Assembly: GCA_028583605.1 (NCBI GenBank)
Contig: CM053337.1
Coordinates: 20,702,764-20,766,763 of the forward strand
Direction of reading: 5' to 3'
Length of the DNA stretch: 64,000 nucleotides
Origin: Dastarcus helophoroides
Lineage: Eukaryota; Arthropoda; Insecta; Coleoptera; Bothrideridae
Shown: positions 24,091 through 35,895 of the stretch, piece by piece
How the letters are laid out: each line of letters starts with the position of its first letter
Position numbering within the stretch: position 1 is the stretch's first letter
Notes under the pieces: generated by a model
The model's database searches: none
What the model saw: the letters and a program-made list of their open reading frames with translations, nothing else
What the model was told of the DNA's origin: nothing
Position numbers and translations under genes: made by a program

Positions 24091-26060
24091 TTTTTTTAAT
24101 AATTATTTTAAGAGAAATGCAATGAAATTTACAGCATTTCAAAAGTTTTGTATCATTTCAAATTTTAAAGAAAATGACGATATTTTTCAAAATTGTTTTT
24201 TTTTTAAATGTCAAGTGTTTTCAAAATATTAACTTTTTTTGAACAATTTACCTTGTATAAATTTTAGTTTATTATTGAAAATTTCGACTCCTTTCAAAAT
24301 TTGGGCATTTCAAAATTTTACATTTTTCAAAAGTTCCTTTTTTCAAAATTTTCAATTTTTCTCAAATCTTCAACTTTTTTCGCTTATAAATCTTGACCAT
24401 TTCAAAATTCCAATTTTTCTAAATTAAATTTCATATTATCTTTTAAATTCAGTTGTTAGTGAAAGTTTCGACATTTTAAAAAATATTTTTCATGGTGGAG
24501 TCTTATTATTCGGAAACATTATGTTTATTAATTTTATTTAACATTTCTGCGACCCAGTTTGGAAATAAAAATTTAATATTTCCAAACTGGGTCGCACGAA
24601 TGTTAAATAAAATTAACATTTTAAAAATTATCCATTTTTCTCAAATTTTTCGAATTTTTGTTCCAAATTTTCTTCTTTATTGAAATTTAGTTATTTTGAT
24701 TATTTCTAAAAATTTCGACTTTTATGTCACAATTTCCACTTTCTTGTTTTCGATTTTTTTCAAATATTGATTTCTATTGAAAATTTGAACTTTTTCTGAT
24801 AAATTCGGCTTCTTTGAAAATGCTCACTATTTTTCAAAAAATTACGAAAATACTTTTTGCTGAAAATTTCGAATATTCCAAAAAGGTTTTCGTTTTAAAA
24901 AAATTTTGACATCAGCTAAATTTACAAGTTAAGATGCCGAAATTGACAATTTTTTCAAAATTTAAGCTTTTTCTTGAAATTCTGACTGAACATTTTTGCT
25001 TTGTTCAAAATATTGACTGTTTTTTTTAATTTTCGAATTATCTCTAAATTCGGCTCTTTGTAAATTACAACTATTTGTTGAAACTTTAAACCATTTATGT
25101 GAAAAATTCAAGATTGTTGAAAAATTCAAGATTTTTAGAATATCAACTATCTCTCAAAATGATATACCTTTTTTGATAACATTTACTAAAAATTTTTACC
25201 TTTTTGAAACTTAAGACCTGAAAATTGAATGTATCTAATATTTTGGCTTCTTTTTGAAATTCTGGCTAAGAAATTATTGCAAAAATTTCAACTGTTTAAA
25301 AAATCTTGAGTTTCTTTTTAAAATATACACTTTTGCTCAAAATGTCGACATTTTTGAAAATTTGATTTTTTTAAAATTTCAAATATTCCGAAAGTTACAA
25401 ATTTTTAAAAAAAAATTTGACATCAACTGAATTTACAAAAAATTGCAAATTTAGATAACGAAATTGACAGTTTTTGCAAAAAATAAGTCTTTTTTAAAAT
25501 TCTGACTAAACAAATTTGCTTTGTTCAAAATATTGACCTTTTTTGTTAAATTTTCGAATTTATCTCTAAATTCAAATTTTATAAATCAAAACTTAAAAAA
25601 AAACTTTTTGTTGAAAATTTGAACCATTTATTTGAAAAATGCAAGATTTTTAAAATATCAACTATCGCTCAAAAAAAAATATACAAAAACACCTCTTTTG
25701 ATAACATTTTCTGAAAATTTTGACCTTTGACCTGAAGACCAGAAAATTGAAAGTATCCAAAAGTTTGGCTTCTTTTTGAAATTCTGACTGAAAATTGTTC
25801 CAAAAATTCAACTGTTTAAAAAAATGTTGACCTTTTTTTTTATAAAATATACACTTTCGCTCAAAACTTCGACTTTTCTGAAAATTTCATTTTTTTTTAA
25901 ATCTAGTTTTTGGGCGTAACATTTTACCAACCTTTTCAAAATGTTCCATTATTCGAAAATTCAACTTTTTCTACAATCTTAATTTTTTGAAAATATTTAC
26001 TGAATTTCTCGATTTTTTTGCAACGTGGATTTTTTTCAAAGAAAATCTCCACTTTTTTGA
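24091..26060 (+). repeat. T-rich degenerate array
   Basis: Phrase array of T-runs with AAAATTTCGAC-like words. A larger unit of about 550 bp is suggested by paired words, for example TGACATCA(G/A)CT(A/G)AATTTAC near 24910 and 25430, and TTTTGATAACATTT near 25185 and 25700. No genes. Confidence 0.75.
24528..24616. repeat. 40-bp-arm inverted repeat (palindrome locus A)
   Basis: Arms 24528-24567 and 24577-24616 match at all but two positions around a 9-nt centre. The sequence just upstream (CATGGTGGAGTCTTATTATT, CGGAAACATTATG) is homologous to that upstream of the palindrome at 51065-51124, so both derive from the same dispersed sequence. Confidence 0.93.
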
Positions 26061-26100
26061 AGCGAAAACTTCTTTAGGCGCGCTAAACCATGAAAGATAG
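26061..26100 (+). other. Junction motif CTTCTTTAGGCGCG (copy 1)
   Basis: AAAACTTCTTTAGGCGCGCT, then AAACCAT, marks the exact end of a T-rich array and precedes the G-rich tandem block. The same motif (AAAACTTCTTTAGGCGCGTT, then TAACTAT) sits at 35896-35921, where another T-rich array ends and the octamer satellite begins. Confidence 0.8.
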
Positions 26101-26279
26101 GGCAAAAGTGCATGGAATTGCCATATATGTAATATACTTATATATATTGCGTTACCAAAAAGGCCAATTTGAACTACTTGAACTACTGGTTGATTGCTCT
26201 AGAGTTGCGCCACTCCGGACATTTAATGACAATTCTTAAAACCTTTCCAACACTCAAATAATCCGACATCTCACTAATG

Positions 26280-26710
26280 TGGCACACACTAATCCGGGTG
26301 AAAATATAAAAAAAGGAAAATTGCGAGGAGGCAAAATGAAAAAGAAAAATGGGGGGAGGGAAATGAAAATATGAAGAAAACTTGGAGGCGGGATGAAAAA
26401 ATTGGGACGCAAAATAAAAATATGAAGAAGAAAAGTTGGGGGGGGGGGAGCAAAATGAAAAAATGAAGATATTAAGAAGAAAAATGGGAAAGGGAGTATA
26501 CGGAGGTGCAAAATGAAAATATGAATTAAAAAAATGAGGGGTGATGAAAAGGGGGGGGGGGTTGATGAAAATATATCAAAAGACAAATTAGAGGAGGGGG
26601 GTGGAAGAGGTAACATGAAAATATGTTAAAAAATTGGAGAAGGGGTGAAAATAGGAGGGAAAAATGAAAATTCTTAAAAAAAGAAATTGGGGGGAGGGGG
26701 GTTACATGGT
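26280..26710 (+). repeat. G-rich degenerate tandem block (GGG..AAATGAAAATATGAA)
   Basis: Irregular ~40-60 bp units pair an A-rich part (GAAAATATGAAGAA) with a G-run. G-runs of 11 occur at 26438-26448 and 26551-26561. Many closely spaced runs of four or more Gs lie on one strand, so G-quadruplex formation on the plus strand is plausible. The Pro/Phe-rich minus-strand open frame is a translated repeat. Confidence 0.9.
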
Positions 26711-26759
26711 GGGGGCGATGAGTAGATGTTGGTTGCCGCCCTCAATTATTTGTACTTTT

Positions 26760-28920
26760 CCTCAACTGAGAGACCGCTGAAAGTTTGGAAAAAGATTGTT
26801 TTTCAAATATCTTGAAATTTGTAATATCATAGTTTTAAGTTTTCACTTCTGTCGACAATCCCCCATAACTGATCAAGTTTTTTTAAGAATTTCAATTTTT
26901 TTTCTCAAAATTTCGAATTTTCCTTGAAATTCTACCTTCTTTGTAATTTTTAACCTTTTTTGAAAAATTTTACTTTTGCTGAAAATTTGAATATTTAGGA
27001 AAAATTTCACTTTTTAATTTCGATTTATTATTGAAAATTTTGACTTTTTAGACAGTTTATACATTTTAATATGAACTTTTCAAAACTTTCTTCTTTCAAC
27101 ATTTTGACTTTTTCTCGTTATGTCGACTTTTTTGATTGGAAATTTCGACTTTTTCGTTCAAATAATAACTTTTCAAAAAATTTTGAGTGTTTATCGAAAT
27201 GTTTTATTATTATTTTGAGGTTTTATATTCTAAAATTATGTTGAAAATCTTTACTGTTTTAAATATTCCATTTTTAATTACAATTTAGATCACTTTCCCC
27301 AAATTTTAACCATTTTTTAAAAAAATGTCATTTTTTTAGTGATTGTGGACATTTTAACTATTTGCAAATAGTGACTACAAAATTTTGATCCCTTTAAAAA
27401 TTTTGACACTTTTTGAAAAATTCTAATTATTCCAATTTTCAACTTTTTCGCTAAATTTCCACTTTTATAATTTTTTTTTCAAAATTCCTACTTTTTAAAA
27501 AACTGATACTTTTAAAAATTTTGACATTTTAGAATTGTGATTTAGCTTTTTAATTTTCGATTTATTATTGAAAATTTCGACCCTTTTGACAGTTTAGACA
27601 TTTCAACATACCTTTCAAAACTTTCCTTTTTTTTAACATTTTGACTTTTTCTCGTAATGTCGACTTTTTTGATTGGAAATTTCGACTTTTTCTTGCAAAT
27701 TATGACTTTTTTAAAATGTTGAGTGTTTATCGAAAGTTTTTATTATTATTTTAAGGTTTTATATTCTAAAATTATGTTGCAAATTTCGACTCTCTCAAAT
27801 TTTGATTTTTTCTACAATTTAGATGTTTTTCCTAAATTTTAACCATTTTTTAAAAAAATGTCAATTTTTCAGAGATTTCAGCTTTTGTGGACATTTTTAC
27901 TATTTGGAAATATTGACTAAAAAATTTTGATCCCTTTGAAAATTTGGACTCTTTTTGAAAAATTCGAATTGTACCAAATCTCAACTTTTTCTCTAAATTT
28001 CCACTTTTATATTTATTTTTCAAAATTTCTACTTTTTTAAAAAAGCGGCACCTTTTGAAAATTTTGACATTCCAGAATTGTGATTTGGCTTTTTAAATTT
28101 CGATTTATTATTGAAAATTTCGACTCTTTTGACAGTTTAGACATTTCAACATATGAACCTTTCAAAACATTCTTTTTTTTCAACATTTTGACTTTTTCTC
28201 GTAGTGTCGACTTTTTTGATTGAAAATTTCGACTTTTTCTTTTAAATTATGACTTTTTTAAAAATTTTGAGTGTTTATCGAAATTTTTTATTCTTATTTT
28301 GAGGTTTTATATTCTAAAATTAGGTTGAAAATTTTGACCGTTTGGAATATTTGGTTTTATCTACAATTTAAATCTTTTTTCCAAAATTATCACTATTTTT
28401 AAAAAAATGTCAATTTTTTTGAAATTTCAGCTTTGTGGAAATATTGACTAAAAAATTTCGATATCTATGTGAAAATTTGGACTTCTTTTGAAAATTTTAA
28501 ATTGTTCCAAATTTCAACTTTTTCTCCGAATTTCCACTTTCAAAGTTTTTTTTGAAAATTTCTACTTTTTAAAAAACTGACACCTAAAAATTTTGATATT
28601 CCAGAATCGTAACTTGAAAGTTTCGAGGTTTTTTTAAAAATTTTTAGTTTTTTCTGGAAATTTTTGAATTCTTTTAAAAAATCTGAATTTTTGAAAATTT
28701 GTTTTTATTTTGAAATTTTAAATTTTTTCAAAATGTTCATTTTCGAAATTTTTATTTCTTTCAAAATTTTCATTTCTTTCAAAATTTTCATTTCTTTCGA
28801 AATTTCGACGTTTTCAGAAATTCCGACTTTTAAAAACCTGTACTATCTTAAAAATTTCGACATTTTCGAAAAATAAATTTACATTTTCTTAAAATTCAAT
28901 TCTTTTAAAATGTTGAAATT
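26760..28920 (+). repeat. T-rich array in ~540-bp tandem units
   Basis: Three units are aligned by GACTTTTTCTCGT at about 27106, 27644 and 28191 (spacings 538 and 547). Within each unit the same order follows: TGATTGGAAATTTCGAC, GAGTGTTTATCGAAA, TTTTATATTCTAAAATTA and TTAACCATTTTTTAAAAAAA-like words. The right end (28660-28870) decays into shorter TTTCATTTCTTTCAAAATTT repeats. Confidence 0.88.
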
Positions 28921-29411
28921 TCAAAGAAAATCTCAGGAAGAAATATATTCTTGTTTAAGTTCCATTTTATGGTTAATATAATTATTGTGCTTTTTTAATT
29001 ATGAATTTTCAATCGAAATTTTTAGTAAGAATCCAAATTTAAAGTGAAAAATTTTAAAAATTAAATCCCAAAACCATACTGAACATTAAAGAAATAATTC
29101 TTAAAATTTAACTTTAAATTTGAAAATCTGGATTTCTTTAAAATAAATTTCGTCCAACATCTGGATTTAGACTTAAAATTTCTCCCAACATTTCGAACAT
29201 TTTCTCGAAATTTGAATTTTATTTTGAAATCCTGAATTTATGTCGAAATCTCGACTAATCGAAACACGTCAAAAAGAAATATTACTTATTGAATGCTAAT
29301 GAAAGCAAAATTGTAATTAATCTACTAAAAGGGCTTCCGATCAGCTTTCCCATTCATAAAAGTCAGGTCACGCCACATTGATAGCATACCTAACAACTAA
29401 TGAGAGATAGT
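28921..29411. other. A/T-rich transition DNA
   Basis: Mixed A-rich and T-rich words without tandem structure, ending in about 130 bp of ordinary composition just before the ribozyme-repeat locus. No gene seen. Confidence 0.6.
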
Positions 29412-29745
29412 ATCTCTCTGAATTGAAACAGAAAACTTGTCCCCTGAAACCAAGAAAGATTAAAAAACACAACAAAGATTGCTCTAACGCGTTTCGACAG
29501 CCAAGCAATCATCTTTGTTATGTTTTTTAATCTTTCTTGGTTTCAGGGGACAAGTTTTCTGTTTCAATTTTTGAAGATAACCAAGGAGCAGTCCGTTCCA
29601 CCAAAATCTCTCTGAAGATAATAGCTTGGCTATCGAAATGCGTTAGAGCAATCTTCTTTGTGTTTTTTAATCTGTCTTAATGTCAGGGGATAAGATTTAA
29701 TTTTTGAAAGCAACCAAGGATCAGTCCGTTCGACCAAAATTCAGA
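29412..29745. mobile_element. Ribozyme-bearing repeat, locus 1: fold-back pair plus a direct copy
   Basis: Three pieces of one family. A minus-strand piece (about 29412-29509) and a plus-strand piece (about 29510-29606) form a near-perfect inverted repeat: arms 29422-29480 and 29510-29568, about one mismatch. A further plus-strand copy with the hammerhead-like core follows at 29607-29745. Family words are TTTCTTGGTTTCAGGGGACA and ACCAAGGANCAGTCCGTTCC. Both fold-back arms share a private variant (GACAAGTTTTCTGTTTCAAT), so one arm was copied from the other. Confidence 0.85.
29607..29650 (+). ncRNA. Hammerhead-ribozyme-like core, locus 1
   Basis: CTGAAGA (29612-29618) fits the CUGANGA box. A stem II follows (ATAGC, TTG loop, GCTAT), then GAAA, then TGCGTT as a very short stem III with a cleavage-type U. 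Stem I is TCTC(T) against AGAG, four pairs. Stem II here is AUAGC/GCUAU, where other copies have GAUAGC/GCUGUC, so a G-U pair is replaced by A-U. One unpaired base between CUGANGA and stem II departs from the classical hammerhead. Activity is unproven. Confidence 0.6.
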
Positions 29746-29849
29746 TTCGTGTTCAGCGGGAAAAAATATCCCAGAAAATTATAGTTCGGATTCCAGCACA
29801 CAACACTTTTTTTTGTGGACCAATGTAATGGATATGATGTTGTGTAATG

Positions 29850-30640
29850 GATACGATCTTGACATAAAAATCTAAATTTCCAAAATACGCTTTTTCAGAA
29901 AAATGTCAAAATTTCGAAAAAAAGACGAATTTCAAGGAGAAAATCTAAATGTCTAAAAACAAAATTTTAAAAAGAAAATATAAATTTCGAGAAAAAGATC
30001 GAAATTTTGAATGAAAAAGACAAATTTTTAATTTCCAGAAATATTAAATGCGGAATTTTGACATTAACATGAAATGTTCGAGAGAAAAAGTCAAATTTTA
30101 AGCAAACAGTAAAAATATTGGAAAGTTCTGATTTTAGCAGGTATAAAATTTCAAAAAGCATCCAATGTTAAAAAAAATAAGGTTTCGAAAAGTACGAAAT
30201 TTCGAAAAAAAACCTCAAATTGAGAAGCGAAATTTTGAGGGTAATTCAAATTTTAAGAAAGAAATTTCAAGAAAAAAGACGAAATCTAGTAGAAATTTCC
30301 CAGAGACTTAAATTTTTCAAAAAAAACAGACAAATGTTGAGAGAAACTTTTCGGTTGAATATTTATGTTCTTTTGACTGCTTAACTCAGGGGGGACAAGT
30401 GCCTCATTATCACGTCAAAAATGTCCAATATTGATATAAATGTTAAGGTTTGAGAAACAAGTTGAAATTTTCAGAACATTGGATTTAAAAAAATCTCGAA
30501 AACCTTGAAGGAAAATTTGCTAGGCTTTTTGCCTTTTTACAAAAATTCGGCAATTCCAAAAACCTTCTTTTCAACGTTTTTACTTTCTTATAAAAAGATT
30601 GACCAAATTTTGAGGAAAAGGCATATTTTGATAAACAATT
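29850..30640. repeat. A-rich degenerate array
   Basis: A-run phrase array (AAATTTCGAGAAAAAG-like words) broken at about 30350-30420 by non-repetitive DNA containing CTCAGGGGGGACAAGTGCCT. No gene seen. Confidence 0.7.
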
Positions 30641-30644
30641 CAAA

Positions 30645-30800
30645 AATTAAAATACACAACTAGTCCCCTGAAACCAAGCAAAAATAAAAAACTCAACAGA
30701 GGTTGCTCTAACGCGTTTCGACAGCCAAGCTATCATCTTCAGAGGAGAAGTTTTGTACTTCAATTTTTGAAGATAACCAAGGACCAGTCCGTTCCACAAA
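30645..30800. mobile_element. Ribozyme-bearing repeat, locus 2 (minus copy joined to a plus tail)
   Basis: A minus-strand copy includes the full CTGAAGA...GAAACGCGTT core (30704-30747 on the plus strand). It is followed at about 30748 by a plus-strand tail (TTTTGTACTTCAATTTTTGA, then ACCAAGGACCAGTCCGTTCC). Stem I pairing is weak here (CUCCU against AGAGC), so this core is probably decayed. The head-to-head joining resembles loci 1 and 3. Confidence 0.75.
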
Positions 30801-31146
30801 AAAAAAACAATTCAAAGTTTGCGGAAATTCAGATTTTAAAAAAAAGTGGAATTCTTCAGAAAAGATCGAATTTTGAAAAATGGAAATTTTGAGATAAAAA
30901 TTCGATACTTTAAAAACATCAGATTTTGATAAGAAAGAAGTCGAATTTTAATAACAGATTCGAAACTTTAAAATAGAAGACGAAATATGCAAAAAAGTAG
31001 AACTTTGTAGAAAAAATGGTACCCATTTACTTGACTATAAATTTTCAATCAGCTTTTTTAACTAAGTGGAGTAAAAGTCCCACCCAGCGCTTAGTAAGAC
31101 TTCAATCGTTAAGTAACCATCGAAAAATAATATAAATATAGCGAAA
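30801..31146. repeat. A-rich array and flanking DNA left of the LTR
   Basis: A-rich phrases to about 31020, then about 120 bp of ordinary DNA. No gene seen. Confidence 0.6.
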
Positions 31147-31150
31147 ATAT

Positions 31151-31510
31151 TCTTACAGGCTTATAGGTTTGAATTGACTATTTACACCTGAATTGAATAA
31201 TACCCACTTTATTACCAAACTAAACTCGGAACACTACAACTGGATAATGAACTCTTCTACTAAATACTAACTACTAACTCACTAATTACACTGATTGACT
31301 CTAACTAACTGACTCGAGGTAAAGGCGACCGCCTTATATAGTTTTGGCTCCCAGCTTCTAGAAAAATCCTGCAGATAAGGCTTATCGTATGCCAAAATTT
31401 CTGGAACGCTTATCTGCCATTTGCTTCGTTATCGCGGCCACTTTCCCCTTATCAGATCTTTCTAGAAAATTTTCTTACGTATTAAATTCTATAATTTATA
31501 TTTCGTCACA
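31151..31510 (-). mobile_element. Solo LTR, Ty3/gypsy-like, copy 1
   Basis: On the minus strand it starts TGTGACGAAATATAAATT and is homologous along most of its length to the LTR at 39362-39686. Shared features are a GCAGATAAG/CTTATCTGC inverted pair (31371-31379 and 31409-31418), a TATA box (CTATATAAGGCGG, about 31329-31341), GTTAGTTAG words, TAGTGTTCCGAGT and AATAAAGTGG near the 3' end. ATAT flanks both sides (31147-31150, 31511-31514), fitting a 4-bp target duplication. The 3' terminus is diverged and does not end in the usual CA. No internal retroelement sequence is present. Confidence 0.75.
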
Positions 31511-31514
31511 ATAT

Positions 31515-32730
31515 GCATCATCATTAAATGTTAGATGAAACATGTAGTAACCAGTGAAAATGGATCAAATCTGACTTGCACACGCGAATATGCAAATCGT
31601 GTCTCTAAAAATTAGATTGCAAAAAAGTCGAATTTTTCAAGTTTCGTTTTCAAAAAAAGACGAAATTTCGAGAAAAAGTAAGAACTTCGAAAACAGGTCG
31701 ATACTTTTAAAAAATTGGAAAAAAAACCACCAATTCAATGTTCTATAATTAAACAGCCAAACGTGCTAAAAGTTGAAAATGTTTACAACCACAATTCCTC
31801 GCCTTAACGGTAACTTAAAGTATAATTTTTTCTACACATCTATGGTCTACCCTTTTTAAAATGATATAAATTTTATTTCGCTTCGTTTTATAATGGTGGG
31901 GTGGGGGATGCCACGCTACTAATTGTTTTTCCTTAGATTACCCTTTGATAAACTTCCATCGGAATTGCAAGAGATAAAATGGTTTTAGCAAAGTTTGGTC
32001 TGTTTCGTGGTTTTAATTAAACATCAAATATGAATTCGACCACCCGATTTAATTATATTTCGTTACGAAAAGCTAAACGATTGTTCCTTCTGCCCCAAAT
32101 TTATCGATCAGCAAGACTCTGCAATTAAGATAGTTACGAAACCAACTCAATTCTGAGCCCAAATTATTTCGTCACTATCTGACAGACGAGTTGTCTCGTA
32201 CTATTTCATACTAAGCGGTAAAATTCAAGGACATGGTAAGTGGCGAAGCTTTCAAAAGGAAGATGGAGGTAGAAAACGACGAGGTAAATATTTTATAAAC
32301 TCTATTTCTAAAACGCCACATCACATCCTCGTGTGGCGCGCTATATCTGCAAATATAGCAAACGTAATTAGAGGAAATTCCTCTAGTTTCCGTTCGAAAG
32401 AGGAGCCGAAACCTAAAGGACGAATTACACAATTAACGAAACAGTCCTCGTCGGCTAATTGTACTCAACAAAGAGGTGGTGGCGACATCAAACAAATTAG
32501 AGAAAAATCAGAGCGCTTCCGCACATACCAAACACTCGTCCTTTAATTATATCTCCATGCGAATATGCAATTATTTGGCTTTTATCCTCGCCGCCGCTTA
32601 GCGGTAATTCCATTTTGACCTCATTCGAATTTGAGAACTTATTTGGCGCCTTTTAGTACGTTTCTTTTATGACAATAACAAATTTGGAAACAGTGATGAA
32701 CTACCAAAGTTGTGTCAAAATTATTTTGAT
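31515..32730. other. Unassigned DNA with a short A-rich patch
   Basis: A-rich phrases at about 31615-31720, otherwise ordinary composition. 32280-32560 is GC-richer and non-repetitive (for example ATCCTCGTGTGGCGCGCTAT and GAGGTGGTGGCGACATC) and carries short overlapping open frames on both strands, none recognised. It is a candidate conserved non-coding stretch, but that cannot be shown here. Confidence 0.5.
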
Positions 32731-32734
32731 GAGG

Positions 32735-32825
32735 ATCCTCTGAAGATGATAACTTTGCTATCGAAACGCGTTAGAGCAACTTGTGTTGCGTATTTTAATA
32801 TTTCTTGTATTTTTCAGGATCTTCC
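32735..32825 (+). mobile_element. Ribozyme-bearing repeat fragment, decayed
   Basis: CTGAAGATGATAACTTTGCT, then ATCGAAACGCGTTAGAG, keeps CUGANGA, GAAA and CGCGUU, but stem II has a mismatch and the stem I 5' strand (ATCCT) no longer pairs well with AGAGC. The downstream tail (TTTCTTGTATTTTTCAGG) is a diverged form of the family tail. Confidence 0.7.
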
Positions 32826-33424
32826 ATAAGAACATTTGAGAATTTTAGAAAAGATTTCATGGAAAAACATTTCCAAAATTGATGATGCACCAAATGCTTT
32901 TCAGAATAAAATTTTTACGCCTATGATGATCCAAGAAACGTTTCTGAGTTTTAAAAGAATATTTTAAATTTATATAAATGCGTAGGGAAGGTTTCATGTG
33001 AAAACAACTGCAATACTGATGGAGTACCAAACTTTTTAACCTGATATTATTTTGTCTATGGACTTGCGCATTTTTTGTTGTTGTTCAGCCGAAGATAACT
33101 CGTATAAATGAGAATTTTTATGGATAGGAGCCCGGCAACTCTATAGAGCCGTACAACACCAAAGATTGGGCACGTGTACACATTAGTCCATGAGAATGAC
33201 GGTCGTCCTTTCGTTATTTTCAAGCTCCCAATGCGTTTTAAGGGATCTGATAATATAGAACAGTCGTGTTTATCTTTATTGGTAGAAACAATTTGAACAA
33301 TCTAGTTAAACATTTCTTTGTTTCTCTTCTAGCTTATTTTTCCTCTTAATTCTGCAGGTGTATTTTAGGAATTAAGGGTAGATACAGACGGAAAATCTCA
33401 TTTCTGTTTTTTGTCTGTTTTAAG
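32826..33424. other. Unassigned DNA
   Basis: Ordinary composition. TTTTCAAGCTCCCAATGCGT at 33219 resembles TTTTCAAGCTCCTAACGCGT at position 3 of the window, so a short dispersed repeat may be present. No gene seen. Confidence 0.5.
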
Positions 33425-33612
33425 TTTTGGTGGAACGTTCTAGTCCTTGGTTATCTTTAAAAATTAAAATACAAATCTTGTCCCCTGAAACTAAGAAAGA
33501 TTAAAAACACAACAAAGGCTGTTCTAACGCGTTTCGACAGCCAAGCTATCAGTCTTTGTTGTGTTTTTAATCTTTCTTGGTTTCAGGGGACAACATTTGT
33601 ATTTCAATTTTT
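33425..33612. mobile_element. Ribozyme-bearing repeat, locus 3: fold-back pair
   Basis: A minus-strand copy begins GGTGGAACGTTCTAGTCCTT and is joined to a plus-strand copy. Arms 33459-33520 and 33551-33612 match at about 58 of 62 positions. The 30-bp spacer (33521-33550) is the reverse complement of the stem II-GAAA-stem III part of the ribozyme; the CTGAAGA box is missing. Both arms share a five-T variant (GTTTTTAATC) where other copies have six, pointing to copying of one arm from the other. Confidence 0.88.
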
Positions 33613-34600
33613 GTTTTAAGTTACCTAGACCCTAGAGAATCCAAGAAAAATTATGCGACCAGTTTTGGTGGCCCAGCCCCAATACTCCGTTCAATTTCTT
33701 GCCTAATCTGCGGCACAGTCCGTCCTCCGAAGTCCCTGAAGAGTCTCAAAGCTTTTTACTTTATTAAAAGACCAAGGCGCCATAATTCCTCCGCTCCCAC
33801 TAATTTCTAATTCATTAACAGTTCAACTATAACTTCTGGAGTATGTATTAGCTTTTACCAGAATTACTCTTCCCTCTTTGACCAAAATACCAGCAATGTC
33901 CCTCGCAACGATCGCTGGGACTTAGCAATAAATTCGACATAAATTAGATCAAACGAGAAAGGGGGGCACGGTAAGTTAATTTAGTTGAAACGTCGAAACG
34001 TTTCCTGTTGTATCGGTGCGGTTGCGGCCTCTCTTGTTCCAAAGCAATGGACGTATAATCCTAGAAGTATCCGACAAAGCGTAGATCCTTTTTAGTGGTG
34101 ATTAACTGCGCTTGTCTCTGGCGCGCCATTGTAAAGAAGCCGTCTATCACATCCTATTTATCGGATATTTTGCACCCTTGGGATATCGGAACTCCATCGA
34201 GGTTACGCACATCGTTCTCGCCCGGCAATTTACACCGACCTGCGGTGAGGAATTGACCGGAGAGTTTATAAACTGCTTCCCCGCGGAAAGTGATTTATAT
34301 TTTTATAATGGCACGCTGACGCCCCTGCGTCATTACGGGGAAAAAACGTGAAATATGAATTCCGTGCCGACGAGGAAACTTTGACATACTTCCCTAATAA
34401 AATTCATGACTATGCAACAACACTATTGTCGGTTTTTTCCGAGTAAATATTTCTTCGATGGACAAAATTTTTGCCATTAAAATACCCCATTGCCAACTTA
34501 CATTTCTATAAATTGAAAAATATTGACATTAAACATGTCGAATAGTTAGATATGTCATTTCTTGATTAAAACTAAAGTTTCGTCCTTTGTCTTGAAGTTT
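33613..34600. other. Unassigned DNA
   Basis: Ordinary composition with GC-richer patches (34110-34340). A 79-codon plus-strand open frame at 34112-34351 has unremarkable composition and no recognisable motif. I do not call it a gene. Confidence 0.5.
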
Positions 34601-35885
34601 AAGAGTATAAACTTGAAATTTTTGATATTTTTCTTAAAATTTACCCTACTGAAAAGAATTTCAATTCACAATTTCGACCTTTTTTACGAAGCTTCAACTT
34701 GCAATTAAATATGTGGACATTTTAAAAATTCGTCTCTTTAGACGACTTTCTTTCAAAGTATTGTAATCCAGGATAATCCTTAAAAAAATTGACATTTCGA
34801 GATTTGTTTCTCTAAATTTTAAATCCAGGACAAGAGTACAAATTTCTATAAGTTTTAATTTCATGTTCAAAATTTACCGTTAAACTCAAAATTTCTTTAT
34901 TTTTTGAACATTTTGGTTTTCTGTTTTTCGAAATTTAGTGTCTAAAGTTGAAATGCATGGTAACAAGCTGTGACGTTTTCATACCTTTCTCCAAATGTAA
35001 CGTTTACGCTCGAAATTTCTTAACATTTCAGCTTTAAACTCGAAATTTCGATTTTTAATTCAATAATTAAATTTTTTCTCCACACGACTGACATCAAAAT
35101 TTGGTCATTTTTAGTTTGATTTTCACCAAGAATTTGGATTTTTTTCTAGAGATGACTCATTTATAAATTATAAAAAATTGATTTTTTTTCTAATAAAAAA
35201 TTTGGTTGCTTCAAAGATTGTGACTTTTTTGCAAATTGTTGACATTTTCTGAAGTTATTTCGACATTATTTTCTAAGAATTCGACCATTTTTTAAAAATG
35301 TTGGCATCTTCAAAATATCGACATTTCGTTTTCACTTTGTCTGACTTTTTAAAGAAAAATTTAAATTTTTGTCGAAATTTTGTCTTTTTTATAAATTTTG
35401 ACTTTTAAAAAAAATTTCGACATTTCAAAATTTTGACGTCTTTCAAATGACCGTGTTTATGAAAATTTCGACCATTTATTAAAAAGCCAAGTTTTTTTAA
35501 ATAATCGATTTGTTTTTCAGAATTTCGGCTTTTTTATAAATTTTAACTGTTTTTTTTTTGAAAATTGTTTTTTTTTCAGATTTTCGACTTTTTATGTTAA
35601 CATTTTAACTGTTTGTAATTTTTTTATGTCTGGTTTATTTTGATAACTTGTCGATTTTTTTAAAAATATTGACTTTTTTGTGAAGTTCGCCTTTAAAAAT
35701 TTTTACTGTTTCAAAATTAAATTTTTTTAAATTTTGATTTTTTGAAAATCTTGACATTTTTTTCCACAATTTAGATTATTTCTCGAAACTTTAGCCTAGT
35801 TTTGAAAATTTCGATTCTTTATCGAAATCCCGACTTTTCGAAATTTTAATTTATTTTGAAAATTTCAACCTTTCCACCAAATTTT
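34601..35885 (+). repeat. T-rich degenerate array
   Basis: Loose at first (34600-35100), then dense T-run phrases to 35885. No stable larger unit was found. It ends at the CTTCTTTAGGCGCG junction motif. Confidence 0.75.
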
Positions 35886-35895
35886 GGCTTTTAAA

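Noticed and set aside
34112..34351. 79-codon plus-strand frame as a gene
   Set aside because: No recognised motif, no supporting signals, and length within chance for GC-richer DNA.
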